From positions 186,001 to 250,000 of the forward strand of contig OX044367.1 in the NCBI GenBank assembly GCA_943846785.1: a stretch of 64,000 nt of DNA, read 5' to 3'. Origin of the DNA: SCGC-AAA076-P13 sp905478035. GTDB taxonomy: Bacteria > Pseudomonadota > Gammaproteobacteria > Magnimaribacterales > D2472. Positions 44,389-52,908 of this stretch are shown here, piece by piece (the stretch's first letter is position 1; each line of letters starts with the position of its first letter). The notes beneath the pieces were generated by a model. The model did no database searches, had not been told where the DNA came from, and saw nothing but the letters and a program-made list of their open reading frames with translations. Position numbers and translations under genes: made by a program.

Positions 44389-44805
44389 ATGAGCAGTGAA
44401 GTAAAAGATTTTTTTTCAACCTATAGTGACTTTGTAAAAAAAGTTACAAGCGATCCTAGTCTTGATATGGATGCACTAAAGAAGAGTTTGGATGATATTA
44501 ATAACAATTCCAAAATTGAAGTGCCGAGACTTCTTACTGCTGCCTTAGGACTTGGAAGTGAGACTGGTGAGTTCGTAGAAATAGTTAAGAAAATGGTGCT
44601 TCAAGGCAAGCCAGCTTCAGAAGATAATATTTTTCACATGAAAAGAGAGCTAGGAGATATTATGTGGTACTGGACAACAGCCTGTGCCTCTCTAGGCCTA
44701 GATCCATTCGAGGTCATATCAGAAAATCAAAAAAAACTAGAAGCTAGATATGGAGAAAAGTTTGAGATTGATAGAAGCGAAGTTAGGAAAGAAGGAGACC
44801 TATAG
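44389..44805 (+). CDS. MazG-like nucleotide pyrophosphohydrolase
   Basis: The 138-residue protein has the all-alpha NTP pyrophosphatase pattern: TAALGLGSETGEFVEIVKKMVLQG with ExxE metal ligands, and MKRELGDIMWYWTTACASLGLDP with the ExxD pair. It may hydrolyse a nucleoside or nucleotide-sugar-like pyrophosphate, but specificity in this family is broad. It lies 3 bases after the glycosyltransferase gene, suggesting one transcript. Confidence 0.83.
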   Translation: MSSEVKDFFSTYSDFVKKVTSDPSLDMDALKKSLDDINNNSKIEVPRLLTAALGLGSETGEFVEIVKKMVLQGKPASEDNIFHMKRELGDIMWYWTTACASLGLDPFEVISENQKKLEARYGEKFEIDRSEVRKEGDL

Positions 44806-44838
44806 AAAATAGTATTGCAATTTCTAGGCTAAATATTA

Positions 44839-44988
44839 ATGATTGAAAAAGATAAAGAACCAATTAAAGATATTCCATCAGCAACTGATGATTGCGCAGA
44901 TGTAACATCGAGATATGAGAAATATAAGAAAGAACATCAAAAATCAAAATTTCCTCCAATCGAATATGAAAAACCACCCCATCATTAA
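44839..44988 (+). CDS. Small acidic/basic hydrophilic protein, unknown
   Basis: A 49-residue frame (MIEKDKEPIKDIPSATDDC...) ends directly at the ATG of the next gene. It has a Lys/Glu-rich middle and a Pro-rich tail ending KPPHH. No family is recognised and no strong ribosome site is present. The tight junction with the following gene supports it as a real coupled frame. Confidence 0.45.
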   Translation: MIEKDKEPIKDIPSATDDCADVTSRYEKYKKEHQKSKFPPIEYEKPPHH

Positions 44989-45357
44989 ATGATCACCTTT
45001 TTATCTATTCTTTATCTTTTATCTGGCTTGTTATATTTTTATACGAACAAGTCAGGGTATAGCTTGCTTCGGTTTATGTTAAAACAAAAAAATATCAATA
45101 TCTTTCTTTCTGTAGAAATCATATTTCTTATTCTTTGTTCATATATAGTTTTTACAGTTCAACCATTAAATTGGATCATTGCGGTGCTAATGTTTTTGCA
45201 TGCTATTGGCATAGTTTGGGTTATAAGTAGTCCCAATAATTTTTATTTGATGATACAAGAATCCATAGAATTAGATTCGGGCCTTATGGAAAATACAGTT
45301 GTTTTAACTTTTATTGGCTATGCTGCATTAACTATGTTCTCAAGAATGATCTACTAA
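44989..45357 (+). CDS. Four-helix membrane protein, unknown function
   Basis: The 122-residue protein is mostly hydrophobic with four helices (about residues 2-20, 32-52, 56-75 and 98-118). No recognised family. It begins directly after the small frame upstream and ends 4 bases from the convergent dehydrogenase gene. Confidence 0.6.
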   Translation: MITFLSILYLLSGLLYFYTNKSGYSLLRFMLKQKNINIFLSVEIIFLILCSYIVFTVQPLNWIIAVLMFLHAIGIVWVISSPNNFYLMIQESIELDSGLMENTVVLTFIGYAALTMFSRMIY

Positions 45358-45361
45358 AATT

Positions 45362-46228
45362 TTACTTTTTAAGTCTTTTTAGAAGGCTTGATGTATCCCA
45401 ACGATTGCCTCCAAGGTCTTGGACATCTTTATAAAACATATTTACCAGATTTGTTATTTCTATATCAGCACCTATCTTAGCCGCTTCTGCAGAAACTATA
45501 TCAAGATCTTTTCGCATCCAATCAACGGCAAAGCCATGATCATAATTATCTGCAAGCATAGTTTCCCATCTATTTTCCATTTGCCAAGATTGTGCGGCAC
45601 CTTTAGTAATAACTTCCATAACATCAGATGTATTAAGACCAGCCCTCTCTGAAAAATTTATACCTTCTGCAAGTGCTTGAACTAAACCGCCTATGCAAAT
45701 CTGGTTAACCATTTTAGTCAATTGGCCAGAGCCACTCTTGCCCATATATTTTGTAAATTTTGAAAAAGAATTTAGAAACTCTTTCACGTTTTTATAGCTA
45801 TTCTCATCACCACCAACCATTACAGATAACTGTCCAGATTCTGCTCCTGCCTGTCCACCTGATACTGGAGCATCAAGAAAAAAACATTGTTTTTTAAGCA
45901 GAAGATCATGCATCTCTTTTGCAAGTGAGGCCGATGTGGTTGTGTGATCTATAACAATGGTGCCAGGTTTTATTTCTGATAGAACTCCATCATCACCAAG
46001 CATCACCTCTTTTACGTCTTCATCTCTGCCGACACAAAGAAAAATCATATCTGAAATTGAAGCAATTTCAGCAGGTGATTTACATACCTGTCCTTGATGC
46101 CTAGAAATCCATTGTTCTGCTTTTTCAGGTGTTCTGTTAAAAATACATGTATCAAAACCGCTAGAACTTAAATGCCCCGCCATTGGGAAGCCCATAACCC
46201 CTAAACCAATAAAACCTTTCTTATTCAT
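45362..46228 (-). CDS. Beta-hydroxyacid dehydrogenase (3-hydroxyisobutyrate / tartronate semialdehyde reductase type)
   Basis: The 288-residue NAD-binding protein has GLGVMGFPMAGHL (Rossmann), FLDAPVSGGQAGAESGQLSVMVGG (substrate region), GSGQLTKMVNQICIGG with the catalytic Lys, and a C-terminal MRKDLDIV block. It is the GarR/MmsB type. Substrate, such as tartronate semialdehyde or 3-hydroxyisobutyrate, is not fixed by the sequence. It is the last gene of a minus-strand operon and follows the DUF2237 gene by 2 bases. Confidence 0.87.
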   Translation of the reverse strand: MNKKGFIGLGVMGFPMAGHLSSSGFDTCIFNRTPEKAEQWISRHQGQVCKSPAEIASISDMIFLCVGRDEDVKEVMLGDDGVLSEIKPGTIVIDHTTTSASLAKEMHDLLLKKQCFFLDAPVSGGQAGAESGQLSVMVGGDENSYKNVKEFLNSFSKFTKYMGKSGSGQLTKMVNQICIGGLVQALAEGINFSERAGLNTSDVMEVITKGAAQSWQMENRWETMLADNYDHGFAVDWMRKDLDIVSAEAAKIGADIEITNLVNMFYKDVQDLGGNRWDTSSLLKRLKK

Positions 46229-46230
46229 AA

Positions 46231-46599
46231 TTAATTTAAGTCTACTGCAAGTTCTTTTAACACTGAAATATCTATAATAGTTGTTGCCTTTTTATGCGTT
46301 CTTTTTAAAAAGACCTTTGGTGCAAACCCATGCTCATAAGCCTCCTTCCATCTCTCAGCACATACACACCATGAGTCTCCATCTTTGAGACCAGGAAAAT
46401 TAAATTCAGGTCTTGGAGTAGACAAATCATTACCTCTAGATTTAGAGAAAGATAAGAAATCATCTGTTATTAAAGAGCAAACTATATGAAGTCCTTGATC
46501 TAGCTCATTAGTATGACAAAAGCCATCTCTAAAATACCCAGTTATAGGATTTGAGCAACATTCATCAATTGGCTCATCAAATACATTAGTCTGATTCAT
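46231..46599 (-). CDS. DUF2237 family protein
   Basis: The start is the ATG at 46597-46599, giving MNQTNVFDEPIDECCSNPITG, the typical DUF2237 opening; a longer frame upstream would cover most of the neighbour. The 122-residue protein has GYFRDGFCHTNELDQGLHIVCSLITDDFL, SKSRGNDLSTPRPEFNFPGLKDGDSWCVCAERW and a C-terminal ATTIIDISVLKELAVDLN, all conserved in this small, widespread family of unknown function. Cys-rich motifs (DECC, CVCAERW) are notable. Overlaps the 63-residue gene by 14 bases. Confidence 0.85.
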   Translation of the reverse strand: MNQTNVFDEPIDECCSNPITGYFRDGFCHTNELDQGLHIVCSLITDDFLSFSKSRGNDLSTPRPEFNFPGLKDGDSWCVCAERWKEAYEHGFAPKVFLKRTHKKATTIIDISVLKELAVDLN

Positions 46600-46777
46600 T
46601 TTTTTTATCATCCTGATATTTTTTATAGTCTTCCCAGTCATGTGGGGTACCCACATTTAATATGCCCTTTTGTGCTCTATAAAGACTTTGAGTTCTTAGT
46701 TTGCTTTTGTCCTCTTCTTTACCAAATATTTTATTCCAACCATCTTCAAAATATTTTCTGAGATTTCTTTTTGCCAT
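46586..46777 (-). CDS. Small basic protein, unknown
   Basis: A 63-residue hydrophilic product (MAKRNLRKYFEDGWNKIFGKEEDK...) containing TQSLYRAQKGILNVGTPHDWEDYKKYQ. It has no recognised family. The start overlaps the stop of the membrane-protein gene by one base (TAATG) and the end overlaps DUF2237, so it sits in a continuous operon. Confidence 0.6.
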   Translation of the reverse strand: MAKRNLRKYFEDGWNKIFGKEEDKSKLRTQSLYRAQKGILNVGTPHDWEDYKKYQDDKKNESD

Positions 46778-47007
46778 TAATGAAATAAATTAAAGATTGA
46801 AACAAAAATTATGCCAGTTCCAATAACACCAATTATGCAAATAAAGAGGTCTACGAAAAAAACTTGAAGTAATTTTTTCCAAACACCGTTAGTTGAGTTT
46901 TTTGAAAGTTCTAATTTAAATACAGCCATTGCCGCAGATTTAAACCAGCCAAATACAAATAGAAAAGTTGTGGCCCCGCAAACAAATAAAATGATATTAG
47001 AGCTCAT
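46777..47007 (-). CDS. Small two-helix membrane protein, unknown
   Basis: The 76-residue protein has helices at about residues 4-26 and 48-73 and a polar linker (KLELSKNSTNGVWKK). No family recognised. Its ATG overlaps the stop of the 58-residue gene upstream (ATGA). Confidence 0.6.
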   Translation of the reverse strand: MSSNIILFVCGATTFLFVFGWFKSAAMAVFKLELSKNSTNGVWKKLLQVFFVDLFICIIGVIGTGIIFVSIFNLFH

Positions 47008-47180
47008 ACAATATGATTTTCTCTATCTTTCTTTGCAGTTCTTTTAATGCCATCTTTAGAAGTATATTCTTGGGTAATTCCTTTGGCTCCTTCTCTACCT
47101 TTTCTAGAATTATTCAATAAGGTAACTATGGCTATGCCTGACGCCGCTCCTATTGATAAAAATATTATTGCCTCTAGCAT
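47004..47180 (-). CDS. Small single-helix membrane protein, unknown
   Basis: A 58-residue frame starting MLEAIIFLSIGAASGIAIV (one membrane helix) continues with a basic tail (SRKGREGAKGITQEYTSKDG, then RTAKKDRENHIV). A GGAG ribosome site lies about 6 bases upstream of the ATG. It fits exactly between the nitronate monooxygenase stop and the next gene with ATGA coupling. No family recognised. Confidence 0.6.
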   Translation of the reverse strand: MLEAIIFLSIGAASGIAIVTLLNNSRKGREGAKGITQEYTSKDGIKRTAKKDRENHIV

Positions 47181-47195
47181 TTATTCTCCATATAT

Positions 47196-48167
47196 TTATT
47201 TTGCCTTTACTGAAAGCTCATCAACAGCAGAATGAAACTCATCCTTTATCCTGCCTACTAACTCCTCAACAGAAGGAGAATCCTCAATCAAGCCAATACC
47301 TTGTCCTGAGCCCCAGATATCCTTCCATGCTTTAGATTTAGTATTCCCACCAGAGCCAAAGTTCATTGAAGACTTATCTGCATCTGGTAAATTATCAGGA
47401 TCCATGCCTGCATTTTTAATTGAGGGTTTTAAGTAATTCCCATGAACACCTGTAAACAAGGATGAGTATACAATGTCGTCCGCAACACTTTCTTCAAGCA
47501 TTTTTTTATACTCTGGATCAGCATTTGCTTCTTTTGTAGCTATAAATCTTGTTCCCATATAAGCAAAGTCTGCACCTAAAGCAAGGGATGATGCTACTGA
47601 ATAACCATCACCTATAGATCCAGAAAGAATAATGGTTCCATCAAACCACTGTTTAACTTCTCTAAGCAGAGCAAATGGAGATAATGCTCCAGCATGTCCG
47701 CCCGCACCAGCACAGACTAGAATTAAACCATCTACTCCTTGTTCGGCAGCTTTCTTTGCATGTCTTACGTTGATAACGTCATGATATACGAGCCCACCAT
47801 AACTGTGTGCTGCTTCCACTAGTTCAGCAGGTGGTCTTAATGAAGTAATAATTATTGGTACTTCTTGTTTAACACATGTAGCCATATCTTCCATTAGTCT
47901 GTCGTTAGAACCATGGCAAATCTGATTAACAGCAAATGGAGCAACTTTAGCATCGGGGTTCTGTTTTTGATATTCAGCAAGTTCAGTCTTAATTCTTATA
48001 ATCCATTCTTCAAGAACATGTTGAGGTCTTGCGTTAAGAGCTGGAAAAGACCCAATAATTCCTGCTTTACATTGAGCGATAACTAATTCGGGCCCTGAAA
48101 CCAAAAATAAAGGCGAACCAATAACAGGTATAGATAAATTATTTTTTATATGATCGTGAATGGCCAT
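47196..48167 (-). CDS. Nitronate monooxygenase (2-nitropropane dioxygenase family)
   Basis: The 323-residue FMN enzyme has a TIM-barrel pattern: IPVIGSPLFLVSGPELVIAQCKAGIIGSFPALNAR, FAVNQICHGSNDRLMED, VDGLILVCAGAGGHAGALSPFALLREV (phosphate/FMN binding) and SGSIGDGYSVASSLALGADFAYMGTRFIAT. It detoxifies alkyl nitronates such as propionate-3-nitronate. It heads the minus-strand operon of small proteins. Confidence 0.88.
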   Translation of the reverse strand: MAIHDHIKNNLSIPVIGSPLFLVSGPELVIAQCKAGIIGSFPALNARPQHVLEEWIIRIKTELAEYQKQNPDAKVAPFAVNQICHGSNDRLMEDMATCVKQEVPIIITSLRPPAELVEAAHSYGGLVYHDVINVRHAKKAAEQGVDGLILVCAGAGGHAGALSPFALLREVKQWFDGTIILSGSIGDGYSVASSLALGADFAYMGTRFIATKEANADPEYKKMLEESVADDIVYSSLFTGVHGNYLKPSIKNAGMDPDNLPDADKSSMNFGSGGNTKSKAWKDIWGSGQGIGLIEDSPSVEELVGRIKDEFHSAVDELSVKAK

Positions 48168-48212
48168 GATTAAATCCTTATATATATTTTTTTCAGCTAT
48201 TTTATAGAAGTT

Positions 48213-49481
48213 TTAGTAGTCTGTAACTAAATAAACCAAAGCCCTTAAACCTTCATCCAATGCACCATCATCAACAACAAAATAAGGCGAATGATTTCCT
48301 GGAGCATCCATAACTCCTGGAGCATTAACACCTAACCAAAAATACATGCCTGGAATTAAATTAGAGAAAAATGAAAAGTCTTCTGCTCCAGTAGAAGGAG
48401 TCATTTCATAAACTTTGTCGTCCGTTGCTTCTTTTAATGAAGGGGTGAGCCTCTTAACAAGATCAGTATTATTATATGTAACTGGATAAAAGCCACCGAC
48501 ATCAAACTCTACAGTTATTTCTGTCCCTGTTCCAAGAGCCACTCCTTCAGCAACTTGTCTTATCTCATCGTATATTTCTGCCCTTAATGCAGGATCAAAT
48601 GTTCTAATGGTGCCCTGAATTTCTGAATCTTCAGGGATTATATTTCCTCGAGTACCAGATCGAATAATCCCAACTGATATAACAGCTGGATTATTTACAA
48701 TATTAATTCTTCTGCTCACAATAGTATTAAGATTTTGAATTAATTCAGCACTAGCCATGACTGGGTCTATTGAATCCCAGGGCCTGGAACCATGAGCCTG
48801 AACTCCTTTGATTTTTATTCTGTATGTACTTGCTGCCGCCATTGCAGGGCCTGATGCAACCCCAATGTAACCATGAGGCCCATTGCCAACATGAAGACCA
48901 AAAATAACCTCTGGGTTATATTTTTCAAAGATTCCTTCTTCGAGCATCATTTTAGCACCGCCATTCTCTCCTTCAGGTGGTCCCTCTTCTGCTGGTTGAA
49001 AAATAAGCATTACATTGCCTTTGAGTTGGTCTTTATTCTTAGCAAGGAACTCTGCAACTCCCATAAGGATTGCAACATGAGCATCATGTCCGCAAGCATG
49101 CATTATTCCAACTGTTTGTCCCAAATACTTTGTTTTATCTTTAGATGCAAATGGCAGTCCTGTTTTTTCAACAACCGGAAGAGCGTCCATGTCAGCTCTT
49201 AGAGCAATTGTTGGGCCAGGAAGATCTCCTTCAATTAATCCCACCACTCCAGTATATGCAATCTTCGTCTGTACTTTGATATCAAGCGATCTCAGGTGTG
49301 CCTCAATCTTCTTTGCAGTTCTATACTCCCGATTACTAAGTTCAGGGTTCTGATGAATATCATGTCGCCACTCAATTACCTTATCCATTAAAGGATTTAT
49401 TTGTTTTTCAAGATCACTTTTAAGATCTGCTGAAATTGAGATTGAAATAAGAAGAGGAAAGAAAAGCATTAATTTATTCAT
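48213..49481 (-). CDS. M20-family amidohydrolase, secreted (hippurate hydrolase-like)
   Basis: The 422-residue protein has a signal peptide (MNKLMLFFPLLISISISAD). M20 motifs are IALRADMDALPV, MHACGHDAHVAILMGVA, FQPAEEGPPEGENGGAKMM and TGAEDFSFFSNLIPGMYFWLG. It hydrolyses N-acyl amino acids or related amides, with two metal ions, in the periplasm. It is divergent from bipA with 40 bases between starts. Confidence 0.9.
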   Translation of the reverse strand: MNKLMLFFPLLISISISADLKSDLEKQINPLMDKVIEWRHDIHQNPELSNREYRTAKKIEAHLRSLDIKVQTKIAYTGVVGLIEGDLPGPTIALRADMDALPVVEKTGLPFASKDKTKYLGQTVGIMHACGHDAHVAILMGVAEFLAKNKDQLKGNVMLIFQPAEEGPPEGENGGAKMMLEEGIFEKYNPEVIFGLHVGNGPHGYIGVASGPAMAAASTYRIKIKGVQAHGSRPWDSIDPVMASAELIQNLNTIVSRRINIVNNPAVISVGIIRSGTRGNIIPEDSEIQGTIRTFDPALRAEIYDEIRQVAEGVALGTGTEITVEFDVGGFYPVTYNNTDLVKRLTPSLKEATDDKVYEMTPSTGAEDFSFFSNLIPGMYFWLGVNAPGVMDAPGNHSPYFVVDDGALDEGLRALVYLVTDY

Positions 49482-49521
49482 TTTAAGATTATAATCCCCC
49501 CTTTTTTAAGAGACAAATCAG

Positions 49522-51312
49522 ATGAACATTGAGAACCTAAGAAATATAGCCATTATTGCTCACGTTGATCATGGTAAAACTACTCTTGTTGATAAGCTTC
49601 TTCAGCAATCTGGAACCTTAGATAGAAAAAATATGGATTCAGAAAGAATTATGGACTCCAATGATCAAGAAAAAGAGAGAGGAATTACTATAACGGCTAA
49701 AAATACCTCTATTAATTGGAACGATCATTTAATAAATATTGTTGATACTCCGGGACATGCAGATTTTGGAGGAGAAGTTGAAAGAGCTTTATCAATGGTT
49801 GATTCAGTTCTTTTGCTTGTAGATGCTGTTGATGGACCAATGCCGCAAACAAGGTTTGTTACACAAAAAGCTTTTGAAAAAGGCTTAAAACCAATAGTTG
49901 TTATTAATAAAGTTGATAGGCCTGATGCAAGGCCTCACTGGGTTCTAGACCAGGTATTTGATTTATTTGATAGACTTGGAGGAACTGATGAGCAGTTAGA
50001 TTTTCCAGTCATTTATGCATCTGCAATTGAAGGTATTTCTGGTTTAGAGCCAGAGAATATGACATCAGATATGACACCTCTAATGCAAATGATTCTAGAT
50101 AAAGTGCCAGCACCGGAAGTAAATATAGATGGCCCCCTTCAACTTCAAATCAGTGCACTTGATAGTAATAGCTATGTTGGCGTCATTGGTATTGGAAGAA
50201 TCAAGCAAGGTTCTGTAAAGCCGAATGATCAAGTTGTGGTTATAAATAGAGATGGTGAAACAAGAAAAGGTAAAGTCCTTCAAGTAATGGGCTATGAAGG
50301 TTTGGACAGAATTGAGATTTCAAAAGCTGAGGCAGGATCAATTGTTTGTATTACAGGTATCGATAAATTAAATATTTCGGATACTGTTTGTGACCCTTCA
50401 TCTATCAATGCTCTTCCTCCTTTATCAGTAGATGAGCCAACAGTAAGTATGACATTTCAAGTAAATGATTCTCCTTTTGCAGGCAGGGAAGGCAAGTTTG
50501 TAACTTCTAGAAATATTAAAGAGAGGTTAGATAAAGAACTTATCTCAAATGTTGCACTTAGAGTTGTGCCAGGCGATAGTCCTGATAAATTTATAGTTTC
50601 AGGTCGTGGCGAACTTCATCTTTCGGTTCTAATTGAGACAATGAGGAGAGAGGGATTTGAATTGGCGATTTCAAAACCCCAAGTTATTCAAAAGGACGTC
50701 GATGGAGAAATACATGAGCCTTATGAACAAATAGTCATTGATGTAGAAGAAATGCATCAAGGTGCCATTATGGAAGAACTTGGCCCTAGAAAAGCTGAAC
50801 TTCAGAGCATGGAGTCTGATGGCAAAGGAAGAGTTAAGTTAGAATTTATTGCACCATCAAGAGGCATTATAGGTTTTAGGTCTCACTTCCTTACTATTAC
50901 AAGCGGAACTGGAATTATGACGAGTGTGTTTGATCATTATGGTCCTGTAAAAATCGGAGAACTTGCCAAAAGAACAAACGGAGTCATGTATTCCATGATG
51001 GCTGGAAAAACATTGGCATATGCTTTATTTAATCTACAAAATAGAGGCAAGCTATTCTTGGGGCATGGTAATGAAGTTTATATTGGTCAAATTGTAGGTC
51101 TGCATTCCAGAGATAATGATCTGCCTGTAAATCCAACAAAAGCAAAACAACTTACAAATATCAGGGCAGCTGGAACTGATGAGAATCTAATTTTAGTTCC
51201 TCATATCAAACATACGCTAGAACAAGCTCTAGAATTTATTGAAGATGATGAGCTAGTAGAAGTCACACCTGAGTCAATTCGTCTAAGAAAAAAAGGTAGG
51301 GTTAGAACCTAA
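49522..51312 (+). CDS. typA: Ribosome-associated GTPase BipA/TypA
   Basis: The 596-residue translational GTPase has NIAIIAHVDHGKTTLVDKLL (P-loop), RGITITAKNTSI, VDTPGHADFGGEVERAL, VINKVDRPDARP, then EF-G-like domains III and V and the BipA-specific C-terminal domain (NGVMYSMMAGKTLAYALFNLQNRGKLFLGHG). It supports 50S assembly and stress or low-temperature growth. A TATAAT string at 49490-49495 is the only promoter-like element upstream and has no clear -35. Confidence 0.96.
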   Translation: MNIENLRNIAIIAHVDHGKTTLVDKLLQQSGTLDRKNMDSERIMDSNDQEKERGITITAKNTSINWNDHLINIVDTPGHADFGGEVERALSMVDSVLLLVDAVDGPMPQTRFVTQKAFEKGLKPIVVINKVDRPDARPHWVLDQVFDLFDRLGGTDEQLDFPVIYASAIEGISGLEPENMTSDMTPLMQMILDKVPAPEVNIDGPLQLQISALDSNSYVGVIGIGRIKQGSVKPNDQVVVINRDGETRKGKVLQVMGYEGLDRIEISKAEAGSIVCITGIDKLNISDTVCDPSSINALPPLSVDEPTVSMTFQVNDSPFAGREGKFVTSRNIKERLDKELISNVALRVVPGDSPDKFIVSGRGELHLSVLIETMRREGFELAISKPQVIQKDVDGEIHEPYEQIVIDVEEMHQGAIMEELGPRKAELQSMESDGKGRVKLEFIAPSRGIIGFRSHFLTITSGTGIMTSVFDHYGPVKIGELAKRTNGVMYSMMAGKTLAYALFNLQNRGKLFLGHGNEVYIGQIVGLHSRDNDLPVNPTKAKQLTNIRAAGTDENLILVPHIKHTLEQALEFIEDDELVEVTPESIRLRKKGRVRT

Positions 51313-51363
51313 TATTGATTTGTTGTAGGCGGATCTGGTATTTAATTCTGCTATGATAATCAT

Positions 51364-52053
51364 ATGAAATACCTACATTTTTTTATATTTATAATATTAA
51401 CTAGCCCTCTTCTGTCAGAGGAAGGAAGGCTTGGCAGAGAGTCGAATGATTATAAATATAACTCACTAGGCTTAAGTCTTATTCAAACAGAAGATACCGG
51501 GCTTGGCTTAAATTTATCAGTCTCATTGCCTGGCTCCCTATATATAACTCTTGAAAGGAAAGCGGAGGGAGTGGATATGGAGAATGAGGATTTTGACAGA
51601 ATAATTAATGCTGCAAGAATAGGTGTTCATTCTGGAATTGGTGATTTACTGAGTAGTATTTCTGCAAAGGGCGTTAATCTAAAAATAAAAAATGTTTTTG
51701 ATGTATATGTAGAAGTCGGTATTAAGAGCACCTCTATTGAGGGAGATATTAATTCGTTTTCTGAGGATGATGCTCAAGCAAATGTTATAACCGGAATTAG
51801 ATTCGGGGACAGCAATGGCTGGGAAGGAAAAATATTTGTAGATTTTTCTAAAGAATCTGAGGTCATTCAGAAACCTTGTTTATCTGAGATTTGTCCAGCT
51901 GTTGTAGAGTATATTCTTGATGAAGAAACTGATCAAAAGTACGGAGCTGGAGTTTTATTTAATATAAATAATAAAAGTGCTTTCACAGTTGAAATGCTAT
52001 CAAGCAAAGTTTTTGATACGAGTCTAAAAATTGGATACCAATTAAATTTCTAA
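51364..52053 (+). CDS. Outer-membrane beta-barrel protein candidate, unknown
   Basis: The 229-residue protein has a signal peptide (MKYLHFFIFIILTSPLLS), then amphipathic alternating strands such as SLYITLERKAEG, VFDVYVEVGIKS and SAFTVEMLSS, and ends KIGYQLNF with a terminal Phe as in BAM-inserted barrels. Two Cys (KPCLSEICP) lie in one loop. No family recognised. The extended -10-like TGCTATGAT at 51349-51357 abuts the start. Confidence 0.7.
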   Translation: MKYLHFFIFIILTSPLLSEEGRLGRESNDYKYNSLGLSLIQTEDTGLGLNLSVSLPGSLYITLERKAEGVDMENEDFDRIINAARIGVHSGIGDLLSSISAKGVNLKIKNVFDVYVEVGIKSTSIEGDINSFSEDDAQANVITGIRFGDSNGWEGKIFVDFSKESEVIQKPCLSEICPAVVEYILDEETDQKYGAGVLFNINNKSAFTVEMLSSKVFDTSLKIGYQLNF

Positions 52054-52245
52054 TTAAATAGCGCAGCTCATATCATTTCCACAACACAGCGGAGATTTAA
52101 TCTTTCCATGTTCATTTGGGCATTTGCTTACCTGAACTTGGCTTCCATCATCTAAATCTAACATTCCGTTTTGAAGGGGAGCATTACACTCTCCACATGA
52201 TGCGTTAACAGACATTCCACACTGATCACATTTGTAAGTTGACAT
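52054..52245 (-). CDS. Small zinc-ribbon protein
   Basis: The 63-residue protein has four Cys pairs: CDQC, CGEC, then CPNEHG and CCGNDMSC, in the pattern of rubredoxin/zinc-ribbon folds. It starts MSTYKCDQCGMSV and ends LCCGNDMSCAI. Metal binding is probable; partners are unknown. Similar short proteins are common in marine gammaproteobacteria. It ends at the base after the barrel-protein gene. Confidence 0.75.
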   Translation of the reverse strand: MSTYKCDQCGMSVNASCGECNAPLQNGMLDLDDGSQVQVSKCPNEHGKIKSPLCCGNDMSCAI

Positions 52246-52254
52246 ATTTATTAC

Positions 52255-52368
52255 CTATTCTTCTTTAATGTCATTAGATTCTATATCGTCTTCGATATTT
52301 TCTGCAAGTGCATTGTCTTGAGGCGCTGTGCCTTCAGTTACAAGAATATAAGCTTCGACTTGCATCAT
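52255..52368 (-). CDS. Possible short acidic peptide
   Basis: A 37-residue frame (MMQVEAYILVTEGTAPQDNA...) fills the gap between the GNAT and zinc-ribbon genes on the same strand. It is acidic at the C-terminus (NIEDDIESNDIKEE). There is no good ribosome site and no family, so it is a weak call. The alternative is a plain untranslated spacer. Confidence 0.3.
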   Translation of the reverse strand: MMQVEAYILVTEGTAPQDNALAENIEDDIESNDIKEE

Positions 52369-52388
52369 TCCAATGAATGGAAAAAGAA

Positions 52389-52895
52389 TTATTTCCTCTT
52401 TAAGTAGGCTACCGAATGATCATCGAAATACCCCTGTCCAACTTTGATATATTTATTTTTAGAATGAAAATTTAATGATATTTGATTAATAGGGCTTGTA
52501 TTAACCTCGCAACAAATGGGTAAGTTTTCAAGATTTGCTACTTTGCTTAGGTGTTCATATAAACTAGTCCCTGCTCCCATTCTTCTGTATTCTTTTTTTA
52601 TAACAACCCTATCTATGTAAAGAAATTTATCTTCGCAATCACTAAAAAACTTATAGTTTGGTGAATGGTATTTAGACCCTTCTCTAAAACAGATTATGAA
52701 CCCAATAATCTCTTCTTCATTTAAAACAAAAAAATTTAGTGCACTTAATTGTATTAGGCTTCTAAGTTCATTTACTGAAGATAGGCTACCAACCTCGGGT
52801 GTATTTTCTTGATTTAGATTGTAGAGGGTTTCTAGTGCGTCCAGCTCAGGAACATCACTAAATAAAGCTAATTCTAAATTAGATCCCTGTATCAT
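52389..52895 (-). CDS. GNAT-family N-acetyltransferase
   Basis: The 168-residue protein has the GNAT core: FFVLNEEEIIGFIICFREG (strand 2-3), LYIDRVVIKKEYRRMGAGTSLYEHL with the acetyl-CoA pyrophosphate loop RRMGAG, and a C-terminal NLENLPICCEVNTSPINQISLNFHSKNKYIKVGQ. The acetyl acceptor is not known. It follows the crotonase gene on the same strand by 13 bases. Confidence 0.85.
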   Translation of the reverse strand: MIQGSNLELALFSDVPELDALETLYNLNQENTPEVGSLSSVNELRSLIQLSALNFFVLNEEEIIGFIICFREGSKYHSPNYKFFSDCEDKFLYIDRVVIKKEYRRMGAGTSLYEHLSKVANLENLPICCEVNTSPINQISLNFHSKNKYIKVGQGYFDDHSVAYLKRK

Positions 52896-52908
52896 AAGTT
52901 AAGAATAA

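Noticed and set aside
48873..49202. 109-codon open frame opposite the M20 hydrolase gene
   Set aside because: The M20 motifs are unambiguous on the minus strand and this frame has no start context.
49496..49507. CCCCCCTTTTTT run before bipA
   Set aside because: A simple homopolymer pair with no partner sequence; no regulatory meaning can be supported.
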